Assembly: GCA_011763485.2 (NCBI GenBank)
Contig: JAANSK020270380.1
Coordinates: forward strand, 1-32,764
Source: Isoetes engelmannii
Taxonomy: Eukaryota; Streptophyta; Lycopodiopsida; Isoetales; Isoetaceae
DNA: 32,764 nucleotides
Direction of reading: 5' to 3'
This document shows positions 19,340 through 30,698 of the stretch, one piece after another (the stretch's first letter is position 1; each line of letters starts with the position of its first letter). The notes under the pieces were generated by a model. The model made no database searches. It was not told where the DNA came from and was given only the letters and a program-made list of their open reading frames with translations. A program made the position numbers and the translations under genes.

Positions 19340-20050
19340 AAGACAAGAATATAGACTAAAGTACAGATATTTACCCAACTCACTACCTACTTCTCATACT
19401 AATTCTATTGATCATCCTCCTTGTGCCATCTCAAATGCCTCAATGACTCTATCATACACATTACCACCATTGACAACACCACAACTACTGCTACCTCATA
19501 CAAGAAAACTGCCATTACACCAAATAGAATTTCCACTTTTCAATCTACAATTGATTCGACTGATCTCACATTACCCGTCCCCTCCCCCCCCCCCCTCTCC
19601 CCCATATCCATTCAGATATTTCTTAACATCCACTACAAACAAATCGTATTTCTGAGCTTGTTGCACTGTAGCTATCTGAGTTACTGATGGATCATTATGT
19701 GGATCATAGCAATGCAAGTAAGAAAGCACATGTGAACATCAAAGATGCACAACAATAAGTATTTGCTATTTTGGAGAAAAGAGAAAACAATTGTGGGAAC
19801 TTAGCTTTGGATAGCAGTCAGATACAGAGGTAGAATCTATGCAAGTCAAGAGTAAAGACATAAATGCAGAATGTGAAAATGCAGAGGGTGTGGATAGTCA
19901 CTTCAACAATTGATATGGACAAAATAGAGGGATTGAATATGTCATCAAGAGCTGCCTTGAAGAATCTATCTCCCGGGCAAGTTCTTAATCCTCATATCTA
20001 ATTTAGATTATGTTGAATGCATGAAAATATGACAGTCCAATCTAACAGTA
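19340..20050. other. Probable LINE-adjacent sequence
   Basis: Contains a C-rich run (about 19580-19605) and degenerate frames but no clear protein motif. It may be the decayed ORF1 region of the LINE that follows. Confidence 0.35.
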
Positions 20051-20538
20051 ATTTTGATAACAATAATAATGATTGTTGCCATAAAATTTTGGGTCTGCCC
20101 TCATTTACTTGAAACTAATATCTCTGATATTGAATCTGATAAAGAGAATGAATGCTTTCCTGTAACAAATTCTTGGGATGATGATCAATTTCTATCCTTT
20201 TCTAAGTCAGCCTACTCTAATCTGAAGAAAGCTACTTCAAAGCAACCTAGAAAATTCAAGAAAACATCCAATCTATTAGGGACTCCAGCTTATTAACACT
20301 ACACACCGAACTAAAAGAAATACGAGAAGCCAAAAGAAAAAACATCCTTAGGTCTCTATCTCTATTTTTCTTTACTTTCTTAATTCCCATGAAGATCCTC
20401 ACTTGGAATCTCAGAGAAATTAAAGGGCCCCCAAAGAGAAAAAGAGCTATATCTCAGATTAAAGATTATCATGCTGGTATCCTTATGTTGCAGGAGCTGA
20501 GACTTCCAAACTTTGAACGTTCCAATCTTGCTAATTAG
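20050..20538 (+). mobile_element. LINE fragment with the start of the ORF2 endonuclease
   Basis: At 20389 an ATG opens a 49-codon frame beginning MKILTWNLREIKGPPKRKRA and containing ILMLQELRL. This is the N-terminus of the apurinic-type endonuclease of plant LINE ORF2 (usual form MKILSWNVRGLGGPPKRR... LLLQETKL), with the conserved Asn and Glu of the active site visible. It ends at TAG 20536-20538 and the rest of ORF2 is absent. The acidic and then basic frame upstream (20054-20296, ending in a K/P/R-rich tail) is where an ORF1 product would lie. The copy is broken at its 3' side. Confidence 0.7.
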
Positions 20539-20734
20539 TAACAAAGACATTCAGATGATGAAAATGGCTTCATTAAAAAACCACCATAAATTCCATAAAA
20601 TTGGACTCCTTAACAGTTTATAGCCTACACCAATAACTCAAGCAGATACTTAAACGTAGCAATGAAGCATTACACTATCATAGTGCTAAACCAAACAAGC
20701 TAGCTAGCATAAGTGGTGAACCGTAGTATTTCCA

Positions 20735-21283
20735 TCATGCAAAATATTGGTTAGAAAATCTAGCACCAAACTGATGACAAAGAGTGATATCCCAAACCTG
20801 AATAGAATAACCCTTAATATGAATTTGCACAGCTTGCATCTTCGCAATTCCAACCACTAGACTGAAGTCACCAGTTCCTCCAAGCACGACAAGCGCCCCC
20901 CCAGTTCCCAAGCCATTTTTTGAGTCGATTCCTTGTACAACAAGAGAGCCTTTGTAATTTTCGGATTGAATGTTGAAAGTGAGGTGGTAGGATAATGACG
21001 AATCTTCTTTGCTAGATACTAGTACTATACCTTTGGCTCTTCCCAAGAATGTGAAAAAAGCAGACTCATCCCCTGTAAGTAGATTATCACCCACACCCAT
21101 AGTGCCAAAACCAACATCAACCATATTTCTGTTATTGCCTGCAACTGTCACTGCAGTCAAATTAGAGTAGACATGCATGTAAAACTTTAGGTGGAAGACT
21201 TCGGGCTCCATAATGGTGCACATCACTAATGGCAAGAGTGCTAGAAGCAAAAGCATTCGAATTTGAAACCTGCACTTCTCCAT
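20735..21283 (-). CDS. Dirigent-family protein
   Basis: An intact single-exon frame of 182 residues, the usual length for the family. Residues 1-22 form a signal peptide (MEKCRFQIRM then LLLLALLPLV), so the product is secreted to the cell wall. The dirigent domain follows: FYMHVYSNLTAV (34-45, with an N-glycosylation site at N41), FGTMGVGDNLLT (59-70, where DD-LT is usual), FLGRAKG (79-85), YKGSLVVQG (110-118), GGTGDF (135-140) and the final beta strand ending WDITL. Dirigent proteins fold as eight-stranded barrels and steer stereoselective coupling of phenoxy radicals in lignan and lignin-like metabolism, without oxidising activity of their own. A TATA box lies 61 bp upstream. The copy looks functional; which coupling it guides cannot be read from sequence. 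Confidence 0.92.
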   Translation of the reverse strand: MEKCRFQIRMLLLLALLPLVMCTIMEPEVFHLKFYMHVYSNLTAVTVAGNNRNMVDVGFGTMGVGDNLLTGDESAFFTFLGRAKGIVLVSSKEDSSLSYHLTFNIQSENYKGSLVVQGIDSKNGLGTGGALVVLGGTGDFSLVVGIAKMQAVQIHIKGYSIQVWDITLCHQFGARFSNQYFA

Positions 21284-21343
21284 TGTGTTTCTCTAGGATC
21301 AATTCTTCTCCCTAGAATATGGTAGCATGAGAAGCATATATAT

Positions 21344-21351
21344 CTTTTATA
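21344..21351 (-). promoter_or_regulatory. TATA box of the dirigent gene
   Basis: TATAAAAG on the minus strand, 61 bp before the ATG at 21283, consistent with a leader of about 30 nt. Confidence 0.7.
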
Positions 21352-21740
21352 GAAGCAAGCAATAATATATGCCCTCTATCCACTAGCACCTATTAGTATT
21401 ATTAAAATCACAAAGTACTTTTAAATCCAAGCATCCCCGATTATTAAAGATGTTTGTGTTTGTTCAATTATGGAGCATTAACATTTAAAAATAATGATCA
21501 CATCCAATTATTTGTCAAAAACCCGCACACATGCCATTAGGGGGGGGGGGGCAATTATGCATTAACCTTAAAAACCATTCAAAGATCACGTTATTTCCAA
21601 ATGGGTGTATTTTCCATTATCTATACTTAAAATTTAATCAAATCATCACGATGAATATGCAAAACAAACTATCCTTCCGTCCTCCTATTATTTTGTGCTT
21701 ACTCTTAATGAAAGGTCCATGAGTTTGTTGAGGTCGTTGG
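21352..21740. other. Upstream region of the dirigent gene
   Basis: AT-rich, with a run of ten G at about 21541-21550. No gene is supported. Confidence 0.5.
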
Positions 21741-21744
21741 ATTG

Positions 21745-21935
21745 AGGGGCTTAGGGGGGTTTTCCATAAAGGGATCTGGAGCCAAAACCTGAATGTTTAG
21801 TCTGAAAGAAGGTTTTGTGTTGCCATGAATCAGAAGGCCTTAAGGTATTTTATTGAAGTATCTGAGTCGACTGATGCATGAGGAAAAAATCTAGTCGATA
21901 GGTTGAATTTATGTCCAGATCTAAAGCCCGAATCA
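21745..21935 (+). repeat. Diverged dispersed copy of the 9.6-10.0 kb repeats
   Basis: In the same order and orientation as at 9.6-9.87 kb: a GGTTTTCCATAAAGGGATCT segment, a GGAGCC...CCTGAATG segment, CCATGAATC, and an AAAAATCTAG...GGTTGAATTTATGTCCAGA segment. Here each unit occurs once, so this is probably the unexpanded family form. Confidence 0.65.
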
Positions 21936-21939
21936 TTGG

Positions 21940-23890
21940 AATGAGGCTATCATGAGAATTGACCTCCATAAAACCAATAGGTTTCACATCCATGAAAAAG
22001 GCCGCTTAAAACAATCTAGAAAGTTGGTGGATGCAACCCAGTTTCTTTTGGTTCCTAATATGTATTTATTAATGTTAACTAAGTTCATGGAAGTCTTTGA
22101 ACAATCAAGAAAGTCGGTGGTGGAGTGCAACTCATTTTGCTTTCTTTCATAGTATGTGTTTGTTAATGTTGAAGACATTGTTTGGCGGACTGAACAATCT
22201 AGAAAGTTGGTGAATGCAACGCATTCCCTTGTACGTGTTTGTTAATATTGAATACATGTTTGTACCACAGGATGCTCGTATATATGAGTATAAATTGTTG
22301 TTACACAACACAATCCAAATAATTGACTTTCCATCTCATACATGAAACGATTTACTACTTTGGGTTGTCTAATGTCTTTTACGTCTTAGGGTGGAATCCC
22401 ATTTGTGGTAGCTTAGGACTAAACAACTCTGCCCAAAAGTATGTTTATTTCCTAGGCACCCTCCCTATCACATAAAGGATGCCCAGGAATCGAAGATTCT
22501 GGACCGGAGGTAAAATTCTTGGTCGAGGATTACCTACTGGACAAGATCTTGGGCACAACAACCTCAGCAACTCGTCGCCCTAAAATCTCAAAGTACCAAA
22601 ATTTTTCTTGCTTCATGAATCAGACAACTATTCAGCATTTTTTGCACTGCATTTTCTTGCAAAGAAGATGAAACAATGGGCATCATCGTCTAAAGTGATA
22701 GTAGCAGAAAAATGAAGAGAAATATTTTTAAATTTGATTCATGGACCGGATTGAAGCATAAACTTTTGTTAACCTACCCCGATTGGAACTTATACAACTC
22801 ATAAAAAAGATTGTAAGGGCGTGCAATGGATGTTCGCAAAGATATTGTTGATGCAGAGATTGACGAAGAGCGAGGATTTTAGGGTTCTTCAGGATTGCTC
22901 CAAAAAATCCTGATGTGGCAGGTATTTCTTGGGCACAGGTGTAATAAGACTAGGATTCCATTACCGAAAGGAGCAATTACCTCTATGGCATCAAATGCCC
23001 TAAAATAAAAACTGCCATAGCTAGATGTATGATTCCACTAAGCCAAAAGGTAGTTCATCCACAACAACATCTACTGCATTGGTTTGATTTGTGTCAAGAT
23101 TTGGAGAGTGGTAATTCTTGCTGCTGCAAAGGACGAGAGGAACCCCTCGATAGTTAGGCGTCTGTTTATAGCATCCATATCCTCACTCGAAGCAAAATTC
23201 AATGCTCAATTACTTCGCTAGTGGATCACAAAAAAGAGCTTTACGTTTTGAATCGTGGAAGGGGATTGACTGATCTTGAACCTCTAGGCATCAACTGAAG
23301 CCAGTGGAATCTCGCCCTAAGATTTTTTTGACACCTCCATCCCCTGCCCAGGACTTAAAAATCTGGTTCTTGGATCGCCCTTACCATCATAGAAAAGGTT
23401 ATAGAAGATAAAATACCACATATATTACACATGAAATCATGTGCATGCGACTTCCACACACAAAATACCAAGATTATACCTCAAATCATGTATGTATGAG
23501 TTCCACATACTCCTATTTGCAATGACATTAAAATATTTATCGTTCTTGAGAAATGTGGTTTCTAATAATACTGCATTATAATAGCTTTTTTAGCAAAACC
23601 ATATGAATTGTATCTTGATTTTCAATGTATTAAAATATGTTGTATTATATTTGTTTCTTTCCAAATGGTCACAATATTTTGTATGCTATATACATTTTTT
23701 GCACAATACTGTAGTCACCTTTGTAGAAGGAACCCTAGTGTATTTGCAATTTGGGACAAGGCTTCACAGGTAGTAAACAAGGCTACAAGATTAAATGCCA
23801 AAAGGAAGACATAAACCACTATTTATTGAAAGGTCCTGGGTTTTTTTATGTCCGCTTAGAATAGCTAACTATGGGTTACCAAGATTCAAG
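21940..23890. other. Intergenic sequence with minor repeats
   Basis: A motif CAATCWAGAAAGTYGGTGRATGCAAC recurs about three times (roughly 22010, 22106 and 22196) with TGTRTTTRTTAATGTT after each, giving a degenerate repeat of about 90 bp. Otherwise only short ORFs without family signatures are present. Confidence 0.45.
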
Positions 23891-24049
23891 CGGCGCCACC
23901 ATAGCACTACCTGAGAGAGCTCTTTCCTGTAGAAGGTAATTAGGGCGGCAAAATTCTAACTATGGCAAATTGAAGCGCCAGCTATGGAAATCGATGCTCC
24001 TTTTGCCGGTACGTCTTCTATTTTAGCAATGCAGCATTCAGCGAAGTTC

Positions 24050-25928
24050 CAGCTATAACAATGTGAAGCAATGCCCACTATACTTTTTCAAGGTGAGCCA
24101 TATGATATTTTTGTGGGTAGAGGAATTCGGCAAGGTTGTCCCTTAGCACCTTTGCTCTTCACAATAGTGGTAGTACTATCCCAGCTTTTCTCTGTGGCGA
24201 ACCGAGATAGACCATCCAAGGTTTGCCAATGGCAAATGGTTCTCGAGAGGCATGTATTCAATACATTGATGGTACTTTTTTGTTCCTAATTGCCGAGGCT
24301 ATAAACTTCATAATAGTAAGCTATTGTTAGACACATTCTCCTTAGAATCAAAGGTTCTTATGGGTTGGCAAAAGTCTACTGCTTTGTGGAGGTTGGATAG
24401 TCTTGCTCCTCCATGTATTTTGGACTAGGGAAGGTGCTTATGCATGGAAAGACCACGAAGCTGCTTGGTATCTCTGTTGGAATTCATGTCTCTACTTCAA
24501 ATGCTTGGGGTGAAATAATTGGAGGGTTGCAGAAGCACTCATTTTGGTAGGATACAACTAAACTATCCATGCCCAGAAGAAACTGTAGTTAAATGTGTTC
24601 TTAGTAATACTCATGTTTACATGGCATTTACTCTACTAGCCCCTTTAGTGTAAGATGGAGGAGATTGTACGTTCGTCAGGAACTTCATTTGGGATGGAGA
24701 TGAGGAAGGAGCTATGGTCAAGGTTACTTAGGCAAAGTGCATGAAAGCTAAAGTAGTTGGTGGCATTGGAATGCTAGATTTTCACCTCCAAATTAAGGTG
24801 ATGATATCAGAGTTTATTTGGAAGTTCTTGTTGGTAAAGATGATTCTCCTTGTTTGAGGTTGTTGGTGTAGTCAATTCAACATTGTCTTCCATTTCAGAA
24901 GGCTACCATTAAGCTCCTTCTTTCTTTCCCTTTCTGAAGGGGTTGCTTGCTGTTTGGAATACTGTTAGGTTCCTTTTGCATATCAATCATATTGCATGTC
25001 TTCGTTATCTACTCCATGCTGGTGAATCTCTTTGCAGGACACTCCAGAGAATGAGGCTCTGTGTGTTCTTTTTCATCCAAAGATACAACAAAATTCTTGT
25101 TTACATATCGGATAGAGCAATTTGGACTTGTATTGTTATATTGTTGCCACAGGATTCCAGTCTGCAAATTGAAGTACTTGTATGGGGTTGCCACCAGGGT
25201 ATGAAGCCGAAGCGCTTTGTGTCCTATGTTTATAAATTGTTTCGAAATAATGACATCTTGCCTCGCTCTAATAGGTGGCATCTTCAGTTCCCTCAGCCAC
25301 AGTGGAAAAGTGTGTAGACATGGATGTGGGATAAGTTGTGTCATTCAAGATCGCAGTTCTATAGTGGCAACTAATTCATAGATGTATCAGAGTCAATAAG
25401 CTGGTCCATAAAATTGATTATTGGATTCCAAAGCTCTGTTCTCTATGTAAGCAAAGGCTTGAGAATATTGAGCATTGCTTCTTCTCGTGTGAGAGGGTTC
25501 GACTAACATGGTCTTGGTTGTTAACCCTATTTGACACCTCTCTATCTAGCCAGTATATTTTGCTCACTATTTACCCTGATGCGTGGCCCAAGCTGCAAAA
25601 ACATGCTTGTCATCTTGCTTGTGGTTGGCTTTTGTGGACGATCTGGAAGAGAAGGAGAACATATATCTTTAAGGACATGGACATTGTAAATGAGATTCTT
25701 CTTCAGTGGACGCAGAAAAAAATTGTTATGGCTTATCATTGTTCTTCTCTTGCTCAAGAGAAGAAAGTTATTAATTTGAGAAACTTACTTTCAGATTCAT
25801 TCCTATGCATTGACAGGTGGTTGTGCTCAGTTGGATTAGTTTGTCCGTTGGGATTAGAATTTGGCCTTTGCATTTTATTTTGTTATATTTTTTTGATTGA
25901 TGAATAAAGTTTGGCTTCCTTAAAAAAA
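24050..25928 (+). mobile_element. Decayed LINE: reverse transcriptase to poly(A)
   Basis: Plus-strand segments in ORF2 order: an RT block with ILFQGEPYDIFVGRGIRQG followed by CPLAPLLF (24077-24160); the catalytic box, read after a frameshift as QYIDGTFLF near 24255 where YADD is expected; the after-RT segment NFIWDGDEEGA and VVGGIGMLDF (24690-24785); then LCSLCKQRLENIEHCFFSC (25435-25500), the zinc-binding motif, followed by WLLWTIWKRRRTYIFKD and the C-terminus. AATAAA at about 25901-25906 precedes a short A run (about 25921-25927), marking the 3' end. The 5' half (endonuclease) is missing. Many stops and frameshifts, and loss of the second catalytic Asp, show it cannot move itself. Confidence 0.88.
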
Positions 25929-25929
25929 C

Positions 25930-27690
25930 AAGGTGCAAAGCACTATAGATTGCCCCCAAAATGCAATGGGCAAAACGAACAACATACATATACAATACAA
26001 TTGACATGCTACATATTGTAACTTGTAGCAAAATTGTGCATTTTAACAGTAGCACAAATGTCCAACAAAGCAGTGCAAAGAATGTGCAATTTTTTTTTTT
26101 TCTTTTTTTTTGCCATACCAAATCATAAAAATCCTTTAAAGAATGTAGGGATTTTTATAAAGGTACTTTAAAATAAAAATCGGGTTTTTTAACAACATTG
26201 CTCTGGAGGATGCTTGGCACTCAAGGTGATGCTCTTTGGAGTTTGAAGAGGGAGAGATGAATGTGACATGGGCTGTAGGGCAGCTAGAGTTTAGGAATAT
26301 CTCTGTGGAAAGGGACATCTCTGTGGAAGGGCAGGTAGACGAGCAGGTAGGATGGGGTGCGTGCTGGAGCAGACTAGCTCCAAGAGGACCAGAATGTGGC
26401 GGGAGTTGGGCTTCCTGGATTAATCCGTCATGCTGTTCATGTGACAGTCCAATGGATTTCTGTGTTAGGTGGATGCTATTAGACGGCGCCATGATCATGC
26501 TTCTGCTAGCACTAGCAAGCGAAGAACTCTTGGATAGCTTTTGTGGTCTTCACTGTCCTGTGTATTCTATTTCCTATTTGTATAGATGTTTTGTGGTGGC
26601 CGCCTTGCAGAAATTCTCATTCTTCTCTTTGTAACAGTTAGACGAATATGTGTTTGTGAATATAGTGATGGTTTGTATCATACCTCAGAAAATAGTGATG
26701 GTTATTTTCATATGAGATTTGCTTTGTTTTAATGCTATGTGCCATGGGTACAATCTACACCATTGCATGTGGCATGAGTTTTTATTTTCTGATTGATGGT
26801 GGTCATTGATGTGGAATGATTCACGAAATATTCCATGCATCGATGCCCATCCAACACCCTCACAAAAGAACGCCATAAAGGCTTGAAAATAGACTAAAAT
26901 AGACCGTACAGGCTTAAGACTTGTATTATTTTAGAGCATCCCTGAAGTAGAGAAATGTAGGAACAAATTTGCCTTCCTTAACATATGAAAAGACCAGGGT
27001 CGCATCATCCTTCATGCTCTCTCCAACAAAGTACTGAAATCGTTGAGCTTGGAATGCAGTCACTACACAGCACCCTCGACGTCTCTCAAGACGGCAGTCC
27101 AAGCCCCCAACAAGGGTTCAAATCCCACTGGCCACGTTTGGGAGGCCATTAGGTTGTTCATGATTCTTCAAACAAATCAAGACGACAGTCCTTGGGAACA
27201 CAAGGGAGGTATATAGCACTTAATATAGCTCAAAACACCCTTCTTGTCGAAGCTACGCTGCTCTGCAAACGGGAAGGTACCAACAATATCCACAATATTT
27301 ACTTGCCTGTTCATCAAAACCTTCTTCATCCTCCTCACCTTCAACAAAACCCTTAACGACCCATTTTCCTTCAACTTTCTACAAGATCCCAGTCTGGGTT
27401 TTATTGCAAGGAAAGGAATCAGACAAAGCCCATCGCTGGGGATGATATACTCGCAGTCATGGAACAAGCAGAAAGAAGGATGTGCACTTACTCCAGCTGG
27501 GGAAGGAGCTTGACATCCATCGCAAATAACCTGCAATTGCAGGGTTAGGCTAGTTACAAAGAAAATCCATGTATATATCAGCATATACTTAGAATATCCT
27601 CACCCACCAGGGTTTTGCCCTTTAGGGGCAACCCAAAAACAAACGAGGGCTTTCCATTTTATATCAGCAACCCATTTCTTATCTTGGCCG
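25930..27690. other. Intergenic region between LINE and RPL37A
   Basis: T-rich low-complexity DNA at about 26088-26112. Overlapping ORFs on both strands at 26.14-26.63 kb (up to 132 codons) have no family signature. At 27177-27584 (minus) an ORF of 135 codons contains a coding-like segment (CDGCQAPSPAGVSAHPSFC...) preceded by an acceptor-like TTGCAG. It could be an exon of a gene divergent from RPL37A, but I cannot identify it. A tRNA-like T-loop word lies near 27115 (see rejected items). Confidence 0.35.
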
Positions 27691-27698
27691 TCCGTCAA

Positions 27699-27725
27699 TT
27701 AGGGTTTAAGATTGAATTAGGGTTC
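27699..27725 (+). promoter_or_regulatory. Telo-box elements in the RPL37A promoter or leader
   Basis: TTAGGGTTT at 27699-27707 (AAACCCTAA on the other strand) and a second TTAGGGTTC at 27717-27725. Telo-boxes just before the start codon are typical of plant ribosomal protein genes. A pyrimidine-rich leader (TCTTCATCGTCGTCTTCGCC, about 27785-27804) follows. Confidence 0.65.
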
Positions 27726-27810
27726 CCTTTGTAAGTGCTTTTGGCCATTCTCTTGAACAGAGCCGACGCACTCCTTGCCCTTCGTCTTCATCGTCGTCTT
27801 CGCCCTCAAA

Positions 27811-28431
<621 letters not shown>

Positions 28432-28439
28432 GTTAGCTG

Positions 28440-29140
28440 AATATTTTTGTAAACCTGCAATGTAACGATGTCAAACACTGATTATTAATGTTTATGGTGA
28501 GGGCATACCAGTTTTTTTTGCCCTCTCTGTGACACAAACTGCAATGTAATCGCGTTTGAGGCTTTTATTGATGATGGTTCTCAAATTCACTTTGAGGAAT
28601 AGCACTTCATTTTCTGCTGCACAAATTGTATTATGCTATTAACTGTTGTTGGAAAGGTAATGGAACTACTTTGTGCCTTAAGAATGCAGTGCAGTTAACA
28701 TCTGTACAATAAGCAGGTGGGGTATGTTGGTGAAAGGTGCTTGATTTTTTGATCCACTTGAGCTGCCCCAGTACGTTAAGACATCCCTTGCTAACTTGAT
28801 TAGCCTGCGTTTCTTCCTGAGTTTGACAACCTAAATAGAATTTTCATCTACAAAAGTTCTGTAAATTTTATTTGCTTGTCAGCCAGTCCATTTTACTCTA
28901 CTTCTAGTGTTCTGGATTGAAGATTAGTGGTAAATCATAATTTGTTTATTTGGAAGGCGAAACGTTTATTTACATCAAATGATGTGCTCGCTCATTTCCA
29001 ATTGAAGATTAGTCAGAGGTACTTAAACTGAGGTTTTTCAGTCCATGTGTGGAATAATCAGATCTAGATGTCTAGCTTGTCTATGGTCTAAACCAGATTT
29101 GATAAAGTGGGCATATTGAAGAGGGCATAGTTTCTGCTTC
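28440..29140. other. Downstream of RPL37A
   Basis: The first part is presumably 3' UTR. The remainder is AT-rich with no recognised gene or repeat. Confidence 0.5.
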
Positions 29141-29142
29141 AA

Positions 29143-29744
29143 ATGGCAGCCTGTACAATCCTTGGCATCTTCTTGGTGCTGTGCATTTTCACAGGGACAA
29201 CATTTGGGAGATTCAGTTCCGCAGGCCTAACAGAGGGTGCATCTAAGATGATCCTTTTATGCAAAACACAATTCAATTTTTGCATTTAGATGACCCTTGT
29301 ATGCAAAATACTCCAATCTCTGCATTTGTTAACAAAGTTCTGCAGGAAACTTGTGTATATACTTTTGATGTAAGGATAGGATCAACCATAAAAGGGGGCA
29401 CAGATTCAAAAATAAATGCAACGTTTTTGGACATCTACAACAACATTGTGTTGATCAATGATCTAGAGAATGGGGAGGGTTGATGCCAAATGGATGGGAC
29501 TACTTTGAGAGGAAATATTGACATATTTAGTGGAAGGGGCTACTGCCCATCTTCAGCACCCTGCAAGCTATATCTAGCATCAGATGGAACTGGCTCAGAC
29601 CATGGCTGGTATGTGAACTATGCAGAAGTTTCAATCACAGGGCCACATATGGGATGTGGGCCTGATGTTGAAGCATGGCTTGCAACTGACCATTACCCAT
29701 ATAAGCTTGATGCTTCTGTAGATTTGTGCAAGACATCTTCTTGA
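29143..29744 (+). pseudogene. PLAT-plant-stress protein pseudogene
   Basis: The segment has the architecture of plant PLAT1/ATS3-like proteins, small secreted or ER proteins with one PLAT/LH2 beta-sandwich linked to abiotic stress. An ATG at 29143 opens a signal peptide (MAACTILGIFLVLCIFTG). After a frame change come CVYTFDVRIGSTIKGGTDS, then GGLM...WDYFER in a third frame, then GNIDIFSGRGYC, LYLASDGTGSDHGWYVNYAE and VEAWLATDHYPYKLDA. Breaks: a near-tandem duplication of about 40 bp (from 29247) after the signal peptide, where the frame shifts; a one-base loss at about 29470 (LE-WGGLM disrupted, in-frame TGA at 29480); and a further shift at about 29505 that restores the frame. The last half is still well conserved, so inactivation looks recent. 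Confidence 0.85.
29247..29327 (+). repeat. Near-tandem duplication inside the PLAT pseudogene
   Basis: GATGATCCTTTTATGCAAAA and GATGACCCTTGTATGCAAAA begin two adjacent copies of about 42 and 39 bp, both ending GCATTT. The duplication lies where the signal-peptide frame and the PLAT frame disagree. Confidence 0.75.
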
Positions 29745-30038
29745 GCTTCAGATCTAGGCGTGAACTTGGCCACTATGTAATATGGTATCATATATATTCC
29801 TGTTTGTTCAATCATATTAGATTAGACCATCCATTTATCCACTAAATACATCATTGCTGGAGGTTATTCATCTATAGCCATTGATAAATGCCTAACGTTC
29901 TTTCTTTCTTCTAGGCCACATGCTAACAACTTCATTTTAGCTTCCATCAGTTGACTTTGAAAGTAGCAAAAGAGTAACCGCATCATGAAATGCTAATTTG
30001 GATCATTAAAATGGTCTAGGCATATGCAGTAGGAGGGT

Positions 30039-30174
30039 GTTTATCCTTGAATCCTTGAATTACAGATTACAATGGTGTTGCACTGTATGGCTTGTATGTG
30101 CTTTTAGTTTATCCTTGAATCCTTGAATTACAGATTACAATGGTGTTGCACTGTATGGCTTGTATGTGCTTTTA
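30039..30174 (+). repeat. Perfect 68-bp tandem duplication
   Basis: Units 30039-30106 and 30107-30174 are identical as read, beginning GTTTATCCTTGAATCCTTGA. Identity implies a recent duplication, or an assembly artefact. Confidence 0.95.
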
Positions 30175-30280
30175 TTGTTCTAGTAGCACAAATGACTGTG
30201 AATTTAAAATACAATATTTTGAAACACAAGCTTATGAAGGACTGGTCAAATGTGTCAAATATTTTGAAGCACAAGATCAA

Positions 30281-30563
30281 ATACTTCTTGTGCCTGAATG
30301 ACCATTCAGGACGCATTGTTGGGATGGAAATAGCGCCTTTAGTGCTATTAGAACAATAAAAACGCATACAAGAATGACCAGACGCATTGTTGGGATGGAA
30401 ATAGCTCCTTTAGTGCTATTAGAATGATAAAAATGCATACAAGAATGGTCATTCAGGACGCGTTCTTGGGATGGAAACAATGCTTGTTGACATCCCAAGA
30501 ATGCTTCCTAGATGGTCATTTCAAGCAATTTGTTTCAGTTCAATTATTACGTTTTGAGCATTA
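30281..30563 (+). repeat. 283-bp direct repeat, copy 1
   Basis: Matches 30699-30981 at an offset of 418 bp, with one difference seen (A at 30308, G at 30726). It contains three degenerate sub-repeats starting ACGCATTGTTGGGATGGAAA (30311, 30382, and a shorter one at 30458), and an inverted pair TTCTTGGGATG / CATCCCAAGAA about 20 bp apart that would form a hairpin. Confidence 0.95.
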
Positions 30564-30698
30564 TCTTTGCGTTTCGAGCTCCAAGGATAAGCATTTCATT
30601 TTGAGGTTCTGTTTACCTAACATCCATTTCTATCGTTCAAAAGCTCAATCAAATTTTGGTCTGCAAAGAGTTTGTGGAAAGAGAAACTTCGTTAACAT

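Noticed and set aside
19440-19690. Ser/Thr/Pro-rich overlapping ORFs around the C run
   Set aside because: They depend on a homopolymer and show no domain; probably decayed LINE-adjacent sequence.
26136-26634. Opposed 120- and 132-codon ORFs
   Set aside because: No family signature; they overlap each other. Kept only as a note in the intergenic entry.
27040-27145. tRNA gene suggested by GGGTTCAAATCCCAC (T-loop and B-box-like)
   Set aside because: Only three T-stem pairs form with the upstream bases, and I could not find a matching acceptor stem, D arm or A box. At most it is a degraded tRNA or SINE remnant.
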